Source: Pseudomonas sp. GD03919 (GTDB taxonomy: Bacteria > Pseudomonadota > Gammaproteobacteria > Pseudomonadales > Pseudomonadaceae). Taken from it: 64,000 bases of DNA. Shown in pieces: positions 1 to 10,161 of the stretch. Positions within the stretch are counted from its first letter, which is position 1. Every line of letters begins with the position of its first letter. The DNA lies in NCBI RefSeq assembly GCF_029814935.1, contig NZ_CP104582.1:2976001-3040000 (forward strand), in the 5' to 3' direction. The notes under the pieces were generated by a model. It made no database searches. It worked only from the letters and a program-made list of their open reading frames with translations, and had not been told where the DNA came from. The position numbers and the translations under genes were made by a program.

Positions 1-58
1 ATTTTTCGTACAGGCCGTCGAGCCAGCCAACAGCGATGGCCTTCAGGCCATGGCCTGA
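1..58 (+). CDS. C-terminal end of an unidentified protein (partial)
   Basis: Reading from base 2, an open frame runs to a TGA at 56-58 and is followed 10 bases later by a strong stem-loop terminator, which is what the end of a real plus-strand gene looks like. Only 18 residues are visible (ending GLQAMA), too few to name a family. The rest lies outside the window. Confidence 0.35.
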   Translation, partial: FFVQAVEPANSDGLQAMA

Positions 59-67
59 ACCCCGCTC

Positions 68-106
68 AAGCAAAGCCCCGCATACTTTCGCGGGGTTTTG
101 CTTTCA
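68..106. terminator. Bidirectional intrinsic terminator
   Basis: Arms 68-80 and 91-103 pair over 13 bp (one G-U pair) with a 10-base loop, and each side has A/T-rich flanks. It sits between the plus-strand gene ending at 58 and the minus-strand gene ending at 104, so it can serve both. Confidence 0.8.
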
Positions 107-304
107 GGCGGAGGACACCTCCGCACGATGCAGCGGCTGCGCGTCCTGCACGTCAGCCTCGGCATGCGGGTCTTCACTGACCGCGAAGGCGAGCAGCGAC
201 TCAGGCCAACGAGCAAAGCGCAATCCGGTAACGCGATTGAGCCGCGTCAGCGCCTGCTGCGGATCGCGCTGATGAAGAGGGATGACCTTGTCTTTAGCCG
301 TCAT
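104..304 (-). CDS. Small conserved hypothetical protein, 66 aa
   Basis: The frame is open further upstream, but the ATG at 304 is the sensible start: it has a GAGGA box 11 bases before it, and the protein from here (beginning MTAKDKVIPLHQRDP) is soluble and acidic at its C-terminus, whereas the upstream extension is low-complexity read-through. It has no signal peptide, membrane segment or Cys cluster, and I do not recognise a function. The central part, about residues 15-40 (LNRVTGLRFARWPESLL), looks like a compact helical domain. The gene ends inside the shared terminator at 68-106. I recall a similar short hypothetical next to the YihY gene in other Pseudomonas, but cannot verify it here. 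Confidence 0.5.
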   Translation of the reverse strand: MTAKDKVIPLHQRDPQQALTRLNRVTGLRFARWPESLLAFAVSEDPHAEADVQDAQPLHRAEVSSA

Positions 305-465
305 GACTGCCTGTATCCTCGCGATCCCTGCCCTGTCGGCAGCCCGATTTCCACTGCCCTGATGTTTGCCAGAACCGTGCCAGCCCTGTGACACGGAATC
401 ACTGATATCCGTGAGCCTGGAGCACGAACAAAGGCTGGCATGACGCCGCAAACTGACATTTTTTG

Positions 466-1683
466 TCACCCCTTGCCCGGTAACCAATCCGCCAGACTGA
501 CTCCGAACTGCTCCTCGCGCTCCGCTTGCAGCCGCTCCAGTCCCTCGCGCAATGCCGGATACCAGGGTTCATCGAGCTGGGCAGGCAACTGCGACAAACT
601 CGGCAACGGCCAGGGGCTGCACTCGAGCAGCTTGTAGACAGGGAAGGTGTGCAGATCGCGGCACAACACCCAGCCACCTCCGCTGGCCTTGCATGCCATG
701 TGCTCGCGCTCGAGAAAATCCATCACCTGGCTCCACTCGTCTTCGGGCAGACGCCAGCCTGCGCGCTGCATGTCGCCATAGTGCAAGGCCTCACCCTGCT
801 GCTGACGTTTGAGCAACAGGCGCAGCACCACCAGCAGAAGCAGCCCTCTGGCGATGGGCTCGCGACGCCAGTGGCGGGGCTGTGACAGACCGTAGACCAG
901 CTCGGCGCCCAGCAGCACGATCAGCCAGGACAGGTAAATCCACAGCAAAAACAGCGGCACCGTGGCAAAGGCGCCATAAATCAGGTGATAGCCCGGAAAC
1001 AGGCTGACATACAGGCCGAACAGCGCCTTGGCCACCTCGAACAGCACCGCACTGAACAAACCGCCCAACAGCGCATGACGCAGGGGCACGCGGGTATTGG
1101 GCACGGCCGCATAGAGCAGGGTGAACGCGGCGATGCTCGACAGCAGCGGCGCGAAGCCGAGCAGCGTCTTGGCACCGACGACGGCATCGGGCCCGGAAAT
1201 CAGCGACAGAGAGGCAATGTAGGTACTGACCGCGAACCCGGCCCCCAGCAGCAGCGGCCCGAGACTGAGAATCGCCCAGTACAGCAGAAAGCTGGACATG
1301 CCACGGCGCGGCTGGCGTACCCGCCAGATCACGTTGAAGGTCTTCTCGATGGCCACCAACATGAGAAACGCAGTGACCGCCAGCAGCCCCACACCGAACC
1401 AGGTCAGTTGTCGCGCCTGGGTGGTGAACTCACGCAAATAGCCCTGCACGGCCTCACCGGTCGAGGGGACGAAGTTGTGGAAGATGAAACCCTGAATATC
1501 CTCGCCAACGCCCTTGAATGCCGGAATGGCCGAGAGCATGGCGAAGGTCACGGTCATCATCGGCACCACCGCGAACAAGGTGGTATAGGTCAACGCCGCC
1601 GCGTTGCCGGCGCCTCGGTTCTCGACGAAGCGCTGGTAAAGACTCAGCCAGAATCCCAGCCAGTCCTTGAGACGAACCTGCAT
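466..1683 (-). CDS. YihY/UPF0761 family inner-membrane protein
   Basis: About 405 aa with a hydrophobic N-terminal two thirds (roughly six membrane segments between residues 30 and 265) and a soluble C-terminal tail of about 140 residues resembling a winged-helix-like cytoplasmic domain. The family motif region [18 protein letters not shown] is near residue 25. The start is the ATG at 1683, which has AAGGAG five bases upstream; a GTG two codons earlier is less well placed. The family was once called ribonuclease BN (rbn), but that activity belongs to another protein, so no RNase function is claimed. Its role in the cell envelope is unknown. It is monocistronic and divergent from the ArsC-like gene at 1820. 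Confidence 0.85.
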   Translation of the reverse strand: MQVRLKDWLGFWLSLYQRFVENRGAGNAAALTYTTLFAVVPMMTVTFAMLSAIPAFKGVGEDIQGFIFHNFVPSTGEAVQGYLREFTTQARQLTWFGVGLLAVTAFLMLVAIEKTFNVIWRVRQPRRGMSSFLLYWAILSLGPLLLGAGFAVSTYIASLSLISGPDAVVGAKTLLGFAPLLSSIAAFTLLYAAVPNTRVPLRHALLGGLFSAVLFEVAKALFGLYVSLFPGYHLIYGAFATVPLFLLWIYLSWLIVLLGAELVYGLSQPRHWRREPIARGLLLLVVLRLLLKRQQQGEALHYGDMQRAGWRLPEDEWSQVMDFLEREHMACKASGGGWVLCRDLHTFPVYKLLECSPWPLPSLSQLPAQLDEPWYPALREGLERLQAEREEQFGVSLADWLPGKG

Positions 1684-1819
1684 GACCACTCCTTAGCCTT
1701 CAAGCATCGATAGACAGTGCACCGCGTGAAAAGGTCGCACGAAGCGGCCTCTCGCTTCGCGTGCATCCGCGCATCAGGCGGTTAGAATAGCCGCCAATTC
1801 AAGCCGGATACGAGCCACC

Positions 1820-2766
<947 letters not shown>

Positions 2767-2768
2767 TC

Positions 2769-3176
2769 GTGGCCCGAGCGAAGAAACCCCTGCCCAGCCT
2801 CGAATGGCTGGAGCCGCGCGTCAAACTCAGCCGGGCGCTGAGCCTGTTCAGCTTCATCGCCCTGTTGACCTTGCTGCTGGTATGGAACCTGGCCTTCGCC
2901 GATCTGCATGGCGCGCGGGTCGGCGTGGTGCTGGCCATTCAACTGTTGCCACTGGCGCTGCTCGCCCCCGGGATGTTGATGGGCAACGCCCGTGCCCACG
3001 CCTGGACCTGCTTCGTCGTCAACATCTACTTCATCCAGGGCGTACTGGCCGCCATCGACCCGGCGCGCGCACTGTTCGGCGCGTTGGAGGCGGTAATCAG
3101 CTTCGGCCTGTTCTGCTGCGCCCTGCTCTACACCCGCTGGCGTTTTCAGTACGACCGTAAACTCGCAGGTGAATAA
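2769..3176 (+). CDS. DUF2069 family membrane protein
   Basis: About 135 aa with four predicted membrane helices and a basic N-terminus (VARAKKPLPSLEWLEPRV). Two GTG codons compete: 2763 overlaps the wrbA stop but is only two bases from the GGAG box at 2757-2760, while 2769 is eight bases away and is preferred. The family is widespread beside wrbA in gammaproteobacteria and its function is unknown. It is the last gene of the arsC-wrbA operon and is followed by a long palindromic repeat. Confidence 0.8.
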   Translation: MARAKKPLPSLEWLEPRVKLSRALSLFSFIALLTLLLVWNLAFADLHGARVGVVLAIQLLPLALLAPGMLMGNARAHAWTCFVVNIYFIQGVLAAIDPARALFGALEAVISFGLFCCALLYTRWRFQYDRKLAGE

Positions 3177-3185
3177 ATGTCCTGA

Positions 3186-3256
3186 TGTGGGAGCGAGCTC
3201 TGCTCGCGAAGCGCTTGTGCAGCTAAAAATTCGCGAGCAGAGCTCGCTCCAACACA
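3186..3256. repeat. REP-like palindromic repeat
   Basis: A perfect 21-nt inverted repeat (3190-3210 against 3230-3250, beginning GGAGCGAGCTCTGC) around a 19-nt spacer, with the pairing continuing through TGTG/CACA outside. It lies between the convergent DUF2069 and hda genes and could also stop transcription from both sides. Confidence 0.85.
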
Positions 3257-3272
3257 TGAACTCCCGAAGCAG

Positions 3273-3977
3273 CTACCAGCCCAAGGTTTCCTTGAGAAAG
3301 GGAATGGTCAGCTTGCGCTGGGCTTGTAGCGAGGCCTGATCCAGGCGTTCCAGCAGCTCGAACAACGCGCTCATACTGCGTTCGCCACGGGTGAGGATGA
3401 AGCGGCCGACCTCATCGCTCATCTGCAGGCCACGACGCGAGGCGCGCAGCTGCAGGGCGCGCAGCTTGTCTTCATCGGACAGCTCGTGCAACTGGAAGAC
3501 CAGCGAAAGGGTCAGTCGCGACTTCAGATCAGGCAGTTGAATCGGCAACTCGCGTGGCGACATGGTGCCTGCCAGCAACAAGCGCCTGCCGCTGTCACGC
3601 AGTCGGTTGAACAGGTGGAACAGCCCTTCTTCCCAGTCGCTGCGTCCGGCCACGGCATCGAGATCATCGAGGCAGACCAGCTCGCACAGTTCAAGGTTGT
3701 CGAGCAACTCCGGGCCGTGCTGCACCACTTCGCTGAGCGGCAGATACACCACCGCTTCGCCACGCTGCTCAAAACGCAGGCAGGCCGCCTGCAGCAGGTG
3801 GCTGCGCCCGACGCCTTCGGCGCCCCACAGGTAGATCAGGCTTTCCGTCCAGCCGGCGTCGGCCTCGCACAAGCGCTCGACATAGCCCAGGGCCGCGGCA
3901 TTGGCGCCGGGGTAGTAGTTGGCGAAGGTGGCGTCATCACGCAGACGCACCCCCAGAGGCAGCTGGATTGGTTTCAT
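3273..3977 (-). CDS. hda: DnaA regulatory inactivator Hda
   Basis: A 234-aa AAA+ protein related to the ATPase core of DnaA but lacking its DNA-binding domain. With the sliding clamp it stimulates hydrolysis of DnaA-bound ATP after initiation, preventing over-replication. The N-terminus MKPIQLPLGVRLRDD carries the QLPLGV clamp-binding motif at residues 5-10. The P-loop region is GAEGVGRSHLL (about 51-61) and the Walker B-like stretch LVCLDDLDAV is near 98. The start overlaps the stop of the upstream PerM-type gene by four bases, so they are probably co-transcribed. Confidence 0.93.
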   Translation of the reverse strand: MKPIQLPLGVRLRDDATFANYYPGANAAALGYVERLCEADAGWTESLIYLWGAEGVGRSHLLQAACLRFEQRGEAVVYLPLSEVVQHGPELLDNLELCELVCLDDLDAVAGRSDWEEGLFHLFNRLRDSGRRLLLAGTMSPRELPIQLPDLKSRLTLSLVFQLHELSDEDKLRALQLRASRRGLQMSDEVGRFILTRGERSMSALFELLERLDQASLQAQRKLTIPFLKETLGW

Positions 3978-5056
3978 GCAAGGGGCTCGTCGGAACCGCT
4001 GGACTCTCCGTAAAGGCCGGAAAGTTTATACAAATCATGGGCATGGCGCAGCAGAACCATGATCACCGCTGCTACCGGCAAGGCCAACAGCACGCCGGTG
4101 AAGCCAAACAGCTGGCCGCCAGCGAGGATGGCGAAGATCACCGCGACCGGGTGCAGACCGATGCGATCGCCCACCAACATGGGCGTCAGCACCATGCCCT
4201 CGAGCATCTGGCCGATCATGAACACCACAGCGATGCCGATCAGGGGATAGGGTTCGAGGCCGAACTGGAACAGCGCGGCGGTCAACGCCGCACCGATGCC
4301 GACGATAAAGCCCATATAGGGCACGATGCTCGCCAACCCCGCCAGCACGCCAATCAGCAATCCCAGCTCCAGCCCCACCAGCATCAGGCCCGAGGCATAA
4401 ATGATGCTCAGCGCCAGCATCACCAGTAGCTGGCCACGCAGGAAGGCGCCGAGCACCTCATGGCATTCGCCTGCCAGCTTGACCACCAACCCCTCGCGTT
4501 GACGCGGCAGCAGGCGCCGCACCTGCTCGACCAGCACATCCCAGTCGCGCATCAGGTAGAAGCTCACCACCGGAATCAGCAGCAGATTACCCAGCCAGGC
4601 CAGCAGCGCCAGGCCCGAAGAGGTCGCCTGAGCCAGCACCGCCTTGAGCACATCGGTGGTCTTGCCGATGTTGTCGGCGAACACCTGCTTGAGCTGGTCG
4701 ACCTGCAACAGGTCGTCCTGCAAGCCCAGGTGCGATTGCGACCAGGGCAGTGCCGTGCCCTGCAGCCAGTCGATCATCTCCGGCGCCAGTTGATACAAAC
4801 GCACCAGTTGCCGTCCCAGCATGGGCACCAGCACCAATACGAGTATCAGCAGCGCCAGCGCAAACAGGGTGAACACCACCACCACGCCAGCGGTACGCGA
4901 CAGGCGATGCCGCTCGAGGCGGTCGACCAGCGGATCGCCCAGGTAGGCCAACAGGATGCCGATCAGGAAGGGGGAAAGTATCGGGTGCAGCAGGTACAGC
5001 AACCAGCCGAGCAGAAACAGCCCAGCCATCCATAGCCAGCGGGTGGAATCGGTCAT
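3974..5056 (-). CDS. AI-2E family transporter (PerM-like)
   Basis: A 360-aa polytopic inner-membrane protein with about seven to eight helices: an N-terminal pair around residues 8-40, one near 60-85, and a cluster from about 150 to 340. It contains the family region PVVSFYLMRDWD and the late signature around LAGGQLFGFTGVLLALPVAAV. Members range from TqsA (quorum-signal export) to Na+/H+ antiporters and PerM, so the substrate cannot be read from the sequence. It sits directly upstream of hda with a four-base overlap, a conserved pairing in Pseudomonas as I recall. Confidence 0.87.
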   Translation of the reverse strand: MTDSTRWLWMAGLFLLGWLLYLLHPILSPFLIGILLAYLGDPLVDRLERHRLSRTAGVVVVFTLFALALLILVLVLVPMLGRQLVRLYQLAPEMIDWLQGTALPWSQSHLGLQDDLLQVDQLKQVFADNIGKTTDVLKAVLAQATSSGLALLAWLGNLLLIPVVSFYLMRDWDVLVEQVRRLLPRQREGLVVKLAGECHEVLGAFLRGQLLVMLALSIIYASGLMLVGLELGLLIGVLAGLASIVPYMGFIVGIGAALTAALFQFGLEPYPLIGIAVVFMIGQMLEGMVLTPMLVGDRIGLHPVAVIFAILAGGQLFGFTGVLLALPVAAVIMVLLRHAHDLYKLSGLYGESSGSDEPLA

Positions 5057-5128
5057 GCTCGCGTCCTCGTTGCGTAACGGCGCCAGGGGTCGCCGCGTGA
5101 CTGGGCTGTGATTTATCCGCCGGCAAGC

Positions 5129-6169
5129 TTACCAGCGAAAACGCAGCTGATCGGTGCGCGGCTTCACCTGCGGCGCCTCGGTGGCCCCCTCCTGGGGATT
5201 CTCCGGCGGTGCAGCGGCATCGAGCGGCTCGCTGACTTCCTGCAGTTGCCCCAACGCCAACTGCGCACGCAGTTGCTCCGGGCTGGCGCTGACCTGATAG
5301 ACCAGGCGCTGGCCGTCGATCTCCTGCAAGCGTGCAGCGAAGGGTTCGAGCAGGCGCTCCAGCGCCGCGAAACGGCCCAGGTCGGCCCCTTCGATCACCA
5401 GCGTCAGGCTTTGCGCCGCACCGGGTTTGACGACAAAACGCGGGGCCAGACGCTCGGCCACAGCCAGCAGCACGGCATCGGCCAGCGCAGCCTGGTCGGC
5501 GCCCTCGGCTTTACCCTGCTCGCGCTCATCACCCAGCCACAGGCGCCAGGTCGCCTGCCAGGTGCCGCCGCTTTCTGCTGCGCGCACGGCCAGCAAAGCA
5601 TCGGCGCCATAGCGCTCGGAGGCTTCGCGCAACGCCTGCGGATCATTGGCCAGCAGCACATCGGCACTGCCCAGCACCTGCTCGCTCAAATCAGCCAGAG
5701 GCAAACGCAGCGGCAGGCCGCGGTGCTGAGCCGCCTCGCGCAGCAGCGCCGACGCACTCTGGCTCTCGCCGACCAACTGGCTGCCTTCCGGCGCTTCGTT
5801 GAGCCACCAGGTGAGAATCACCGGTCGATTGGCGCCCCACAGGGCCAGGCCAGCCTGGCGCAGCTGTTGATCCGTGCTGGCCGGATCGAATTCGACCAGC
5901 AACGCATCGCCCTCGTAAACGTATTGGCTGACGATTTGCTGCGGGTCCTTGCGCAGGCCTTCCAGCGCCGGGTTCAGCAACGCCTTGGCATCGCCCGTCA
6001 GGCGCAGCACCAGGGTCTGCAGCGCTTTCTGCATCGCCGCGTCACGGCTTTCCGGTTGCTGATCCGCTACAGGTTCACGCACCTGATACAAACCGGCAAC
6101 CGGCGCGGCCAATGCCGGCAGGCTCAGGAGCGACAGACAGAAGAACATCAGGCGGACAGACAAACGCAT
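5129..6169 (-). CDS. DUF2066 domain protein, exported
   Basis: A 346-aa protein with an N-terminal signal peptide (basic MRLSVR, hydrophobic core, AxA-type site near LPALAAPVA). The mature part is alanine- and leucine-rich and ends in a proline- and acid-rich tail before RTDQLRFRW. It matches the DUF2066 family of periplasmic proteins of unknown function. It is divergent from purM and upstream of the PerM/hda pair in the same direction, 72 bases away. No lipobox Cys is seen, so it is not a lipoprotein. Confidence 0.8.
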   Translation of the reverse strand: MRLSVRLMFFCLSLLSLPALAAPVAGLYQVREPVADQQPESRDAAMQKALQTLVLRLTGDAKALLNPALEGLRKDPQQIVSQYVYEGDALLVEFDPASTDQQLRQAGLALWGANRPVILTWWLNEAPEGSQLVGESQSASALLREAAQHRGLPLRLPLADLSEQVLGSADVLLANDPQALREASERYGADALLAVRAAESGGTWQATWRLWLGDEREQGKAEGADQAALADAVLLAVAERLAPRFVVKPGAAQSLTLVIEGADLGRFAALERLLEPFAARLQEIDGQRLVYQVSASPEQLRAQLALGQLQEVSEPLDAAAPPENPQEGATEAPQVKPRTDQLRFRW

Positions 6170-6407
6170 GGGGCGGGCTCTCGCGAAGGGATGGCGGCGT
6201 GCGCAAAGGCATATACCTTAAACAGCCGCCTCTGCCCCGGCAACAAGAGCCAGTGCCTGCGACGAAGCGCATGCACGCGAGTGGCCGCTACCGGGCAAGC
6301 CTGATAAAATCGCGCGCCTTCGCCAGCCGGTACGCACGCCGGGCTCCTTGGATGAGCCTGCGTCACGTCGGCGCCTACACGAACTCCCCATCCAAAGGCC
6401 CGGATCT

Positions 6408-7466
6408 ATGAGCAAGCAACCCTCCATCAGCTACAAGGACGCAGGCGTCGACATCGATGCCGGTGAAGCCCTGGTCGAGCGCATCAAAGGCGTGGCCAAG
6501 CGCACTGCCCGTCCGGAAGTCATGGGTGGCCTGGGTGGCTTTGGCGCCCTGTGCGAGATCCCGGCCGGTTACAAGCAACCGGTGCTGGTGTCCGGCACCG
6601 ACGGCGTCGGCACCAAGCTGCGCCTGGCGCTGAACCTGAACAAGCACGACAGCATCGGCCAGGATCTGGTGGCCATGTGCGTCAACGACCTGGTGGTCTG
6701 TGGTGCCGAGCCGCTGTTCTTCCTCGACTACTACGCCACCGGCAAGCTCAACGTCGACGTCGCTGCCACCGTGGTCACCGGCATCGGCGCAGGTTGCGAA
6801 CTCGCTGGCTGTTCCCTGGTCGGTGGTGAAACCGCGGAAATGCCGGGCATGTACGAAGGCGAAGACTACGATCTGGCCGGTTTCTGCGTCGGCGTGGTGG
6901 AAAAGAGCGAAATCATCGACGGCTCCAAGGTCGTCACCGGCGACGCGCTGATCGCCCTGCCCTCCTCCGGCCCGCACTCCAACGGCTACTCGCTGATCCG
7001 CAAGATCATCGAAGTGTCCGGCGCCGACATCGAGCAGGTGCAACTGGATGGCAAGGCCCTGGCCGACCTGCTGATGGCACCGACTCGTATCTACGTCAAG
7101 CCGCTGCTCAAGCTGATCAAGGACACCGGCGCGGTCAAGGCCATGGCCCACATCACCGGTGGTGGCCTGCTGGACAACATCCCGCGCGTGCTGCCACAAG
7201 GCGCCCAGGCAGTGATCGACGTGGCCAGCTGGAATCGCCCAGCCGTGTTCGACTGGCTGCAGGCACAAGGTAACGTCGACGAGCACGAGATGCACCGCGT
7301 GCTGAACTGCGGCGTCGGCATGGTCATCTGCGTTGCTCAGGATCAGGTTGAAACCGCCCTGGCCAGCCTGCGCGCCAGCGGCGAGCAACCTTGGGTCATC
7401 GGCCAGATCACCGAAGCTGCCGAAGGCGCGGCCCAGGTTCAGCTGAACAACCTGAAAGCCCACTGA
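6408..7466 (+). CDS. purM: Phosphoribosylformylglycinamidine cyclo-ligase
   Basis: Catalyses the ATP-dependent ring closure of FGAM to AIR, the fifth step of purine synthesis, in the cytosol. The 352-aa product has the usual N-terminus [20 protein letters not shown], the substrate/ATP region [16 protein letters not shown] (about residues 64-79) and [20 protein letters not shown]. The frame is open 60 bases further upstream, but the ATG at 6408 gives the family length and N-terminus. A possible -10 box TAAAAT lies at 6305-6310, leaving a leader of about 90 bases. Its stop overlaps the purN start by one base. Confidence 0.96.
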   Translation: MSKQPSISYKDAGVDIDAGEALVERIKGVAKRTARPEVMGGLGGFGALCEIPAGYKQPVLVSGTDGVGTKLRLALNLNKHDSIGQDLVAMCVNDLVVCGAEPLFFLDYYATGKLNVDVAATVVTGIGAGCELAGCSLVGGETAEMPGMYEGEDYDLAGFCVGVVEKSEIIDGSKVVTGDALIALPSSGPHSNGYSLIRKIIEVSGADIEQVQLDGKALADLLMAPTRIYVKPLLKLIKDTGAVKAMAHITGGGLLDNIPRVLPQGAQAVIDVASWNRPAVFDWLQAQGNVDEHEMHRVLNCGVGMVICVAQDQVETALASLRASGEQPWVIGQITEAAEGAAQVQLNNLKAH

Positions 7467-8110
7467 TGCCCTGTAATGTCGTCGTCCTGATCTCCGGCTC
7501 AGGCAGTAACCTGCAAGCGCTGATCGACAGCATCGCCCACGACGGCAATCCGGCTCGCATCGCCGCGGTTATCTGCAACCGCGCCGATGCCTACGGCCTG
7601 CAGCGGGCGAAGCAGGCCGGTATCGCCACCGAACTGCTTGACCACAAGCAGTTTGACGGCCGCGAAGCCTTCGATACGGCGCTGATTCAAGCCATCGATG
7701 CCCACCAGCCCGATCTGGTGGTGCTGGCCGGCTTCATGCGTATTCTTACGCCAGGCTTCGTTCAGCACTACGCGGGACGCCTGCTGAACATTCACCCTTC
7801 GCTCCTCCCCAAGCACAAGGGTCTACACACGCATCAACGAGCTCTGGAAGCCGGGGACAGCGAGCATGGCTGCAGCGTGCACTTCGTCACCGAGGAACTC
7901 GATGGTGGCCCCCGGGTCATACAAGCAGTGCTGCCCGTGATGGCCGATGACACGGCCGAAAGCCTGGCCAGCCGCGTGCACCAGCAGGAACACCTGATTT
8001 ATCCGCTGGCGGTGCGCTGGTTTGCCGAAGGCCGCTTGCGTCTTGGCGCCCAAGGCGCAATGCTGGATGACCAGCCGCTGCCTGCCAGCGGCCACCTGAT
8101 TCGAACCTAG
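7466..8110 (+). CDS. purN: Phosphoribosylglycinamide formyltransferase
   Basis: Transfers the formyl group of 10-formyl-THF to GAR, the third step of purine synthesis. The 214-aa protein shows the phosphate loop SGSGSNLQALID (residues 10-21), the catalytic Asn/His pair in NIHPSLLPKHKG (about 107-118) and the catalytic Asp in VTEELDGGPRVIQA (about 140-153). It is translationally coupled to purM through TGATG, ensuring balanced expression of the pair. Confidence 0.95.
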   Translation: MPCNVVVLISGSGSNLQALIDSIAHDGNPARIAAVICNRADAYGLQRAKQAGIATELLDHKQFDGREAFDTALIQAIDAHQPDLVVLAGFMRILTPGFVQHYAGRLLNIHPSLLPKHKGLHTHQRALEAGDSEHGCSVHFVTEELDGGPRVIQAVLPVMADDTAESLASRVHQQEHLIYPLAVRWFAEGRLRLGAQGAMLDDQPLPASGHLIRT

Positions 8111-8118
8111 GAGACCCT

Positions 8119-8835
8119 ATGCGTCGCGCCCTGCTGTTCGCCCTGACCCTGTTCGCCCTGCCAGCCCTTGCCGAAGATCTGCAGCCTTTCTCCGCCAGCT
8201 ACACGGCGGACTGGAAGCAACTGCCGGTCAGCGGCAGCGCCGAACGCAGCCTCAAGCGTGAGGACGACGGCCGCTGGACCCTCAACTTCGAAGCTTCGAT
8301 GCTGGTTGCCAGCCTTACCGAAGAAAGCACCTTCCGCGTCGACAACGGTGCCCTGCTGCCCTTGACCTACCGCCTCAACCGCAGCGGCCTGGGTAAAGGC
8401 AAGAAGGTCGAGCAGGACTTCGACTGGGAGCAGAAACAAGTCATCGGCAATGACCGTGGCGATGCCGTTACCTTTCCGCTCAACCGTGGCCTGCTGGACA
8501 AGTCGACCTATCAGGTCGCCCTGCAGCAGGACGTCGCGGCGGGCAAAAAGAGCGTGAGCTATCAGGTGGTCGACGGTGACGAAATCGAAACCTACGACTT
8601 CCGTGTACTGGGCGAAGAAGTGGTACGCACCAAGGCTGGCCTGATCGATGCGATCAAGGTCGAGCGCGTCCGTGACCCTACGCAAAGCACCCGCAAGACC
8701 GTGCTGTGGTTCGCCAAGGACTGGGGCCACTTGCTGGTACGCCTGCATCAGGTGGAAACCGACGGCAAGGAATACCAGATCATGCTCAAGGAAGGCACCG
8801 TCGCCGGCAAGCCGGTCGAAGGTCGTCGCGACTGA
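8119..8835 (+). CDS. DUF3108 domain protein, exported
   Basis: A 238-aa protein with a clear signal peptide (MRRALLFALTLFALPALA, cleavage after ALA). The mature chain is rich in beta-strand patterns and basic/acidic alternation, as in DUF3108 periplasmic proteins of unknown function. It follows purN by eight bases with GGAG six bases before the ATG, so it is the third gene of the pur operon. No direct link to purine synthesis is known; the association may only be positional. Confidence 0.82.
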   Translation: MRRALLFALTLFALPALAEDLQPFSASYTADWKQLPVSGSAERSLKREDDGRWTLNFEASMLVASLTEESTFRVDNGALLPLTYRLNRSGLGKGKKVEQDFDWEQKQVIGNDRGDAVTFPLNRGLLDKSTYQVALQQDVAAGKKSVSYQVVDGDEIETYDFRVLGEEVVRTKAGLIDAIKVERVRDPTQSTRKTVLWFAKDWGHLLVRLHQVETDGKEYQIMLKEGTVAGKPVEGRRD

Positions 8836-8858
8836 TCCAAACCGGCAAAACAGTTTTT

Positions 8859-9024
8859 CGTAGGACCCCCGCCTCGGGGCGAAGCTTTCGAAACCTACGC
8901 CGCCTGGTTCGCGGCGGGGCGCCGCTCCTACAATTTGCGGCTGGGCATCTTTGCGTAGGAGCCCCGCCTCGGGGCGAAGCTTTCGATCCAACGCCACCTG
9001 GTTCGCGGCGGGGCGCCGCTCCTG
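8859..9024. repeat. Tandem pair of about 70-bp palindromic repeats
   Basis: Two nearly identical copies, 8859-8931 and 8954-9024, each beginning CGTAGGA, containing CCCCGCCTCGGGGCGAAGC and ending GCGGGGCGCCGCTCCT. Within each copy the ends can pair (GTAGGAG with CTCCTAC) and two GC-rich hairpins form inside. Together they look like a REP doublet between the convergent DUF3108 and ammonium-transporter genes. Confidence 0.85.
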
Positions 9025-9081
9025 CAGTTCGCAGCATCCTTGCCTGCTCCAGGCGCTGTCAGACAACGCCTGGCATGTATC

Positions 9082-9792
9082 TTAGTCCTGACTCACCGCA
9101 CCGATCTTGTGGATCGACAGGTCGGCGAAGCCGAACCAGCCGATGATCAGGATCCATGAGCCCTGCGCCAGGAACGGAATGTTCGACGGCGCCATGGCCA
9201 CCAGCTTGCCGTCCCGATAGCGACCATTGCGGCGACCGAGCAGCAACACGGCACCGAACGCCAGCCAGCCGCCCATGGCATGCACCACCACGGAACCGGC
9301 GAAATCATGGAAGCTGGCGCCGAAACGCGCTTCAAGCCAGGCCTGCAAGCCGTAGTTGCCGTTCCAGATCATGCCTTCGAAGAAGGGATAGACGAAGGCT
9401 ACGATCAACGCCGTGGCGCACAGCTGCGGGCCGAACTTGGCGCGCTCGGCGATGCCACCGGAGATGATCGCCGGAATCGCCGCGGCAAAGGTCAGCAGGA
9501 AGAAGAACTTCACCAGCCCATAACCGTGGTTCTCGGTAAGCACCGCAGCCGGTTCGAGGAAGTTGATGCCGTAGGCGATCCAGTAGCCGATGAAGAAATA
9601 GGCCAGGGCCGAGATGGCAAAGTCGGAAAGAATCTTCGACAAGGCGTTGACCTGGTTCTTCTGCCGCACCGTGCCGACCTCGAGAAAGGCGTAGCCCGCG
9701 TGCATGGCCAGCACCATGATCGCACCCAGCAGGATGAACAGGGTATTGGAGCCGTGGATCAGCGTGGCCACGGCACTGTTGATGTTTTCCAT
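9082..9792 (-). pseudogene. Ammonium transporter (Amt) with large internal deletion
   Basis: The 236-aa frame begins like an intact Amt/Rh channel: periplasmic N-terminus, then helices through EVGTVRQKNQVNALSK, the HAMGGW region carrying the first pore His (about residue 170), and GSWILIIGWFGF near 211-222. Normal family members run to about 400 aa or more. Here the next residues are ADLSIHKIGAVSQD, which I recognise as the usual extreme cytoplasmic C-terminus of one Amt subgroup. About 170 residues, including the second pore His and the last helices, are therefore missing, with the frame kept across the junction at 9126/9127. It cannot form the channel. No good Shine-Dalgarno precedes the ATG, and no glnK lies next to it. 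Confidence 0.75.
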
Positions 9793-10161
9793 CTAGGAAG
9801 GAAACTTCGGCAGTGAAGAAAAAGCACCAAACGAAGGCATATCAAAGATATTCTGCACCGCAATGCAGCAAACTCTTGAGGAGCGCTCTCGAACGCACCG
9901 CCCGGAAGCTCCAGAATGGCGCATCCAGAAACCGGAAATCTGGCATTTATTTCTTATAAATTAATGGGTTATTCGTCGCTCATGCCGTCCTGGGCCTATC
10001 TCGAAAGACACCACCACAGAGCACCCGACAAGTCTTACGCACCCGCAAAACGCAAGCGCTGTACCACACGCCAACCCAGTCACTTTCAGACTATTCTTGC
10101 GGAACCCTTACACAGCAGAGCACTCGTAAACAGTACGTACCCAACGCAGAGGATTGCTCAC
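9793..10161. other. Intergenic region between amt remnant and DUF883 gene
   Basis: These 369 bases separate divergent genes. I looked for a sigma-54 promoter for the ammonium gene (GG-N10-GC on the minus strand) and did not find one. An AT-rich patch at 9947-9965 could hold a promoter. No gene, RNA or repeat is recognisable. The only clear site is the AGAGGA box at 10148-10153 for the next gene. Confidence 0.4.

Noticed and set aside
466..1683. Ribonuclease BN function for the YihY protein
   Set aside because: The activity was reassigned to another protein; the sequence shows a membrane protein only.
9793..9990. Sigma-54 promoter for the ammonium gene
   Set aside because: No GG-N10-GC element with acceptable flanks was found on the minus strand.
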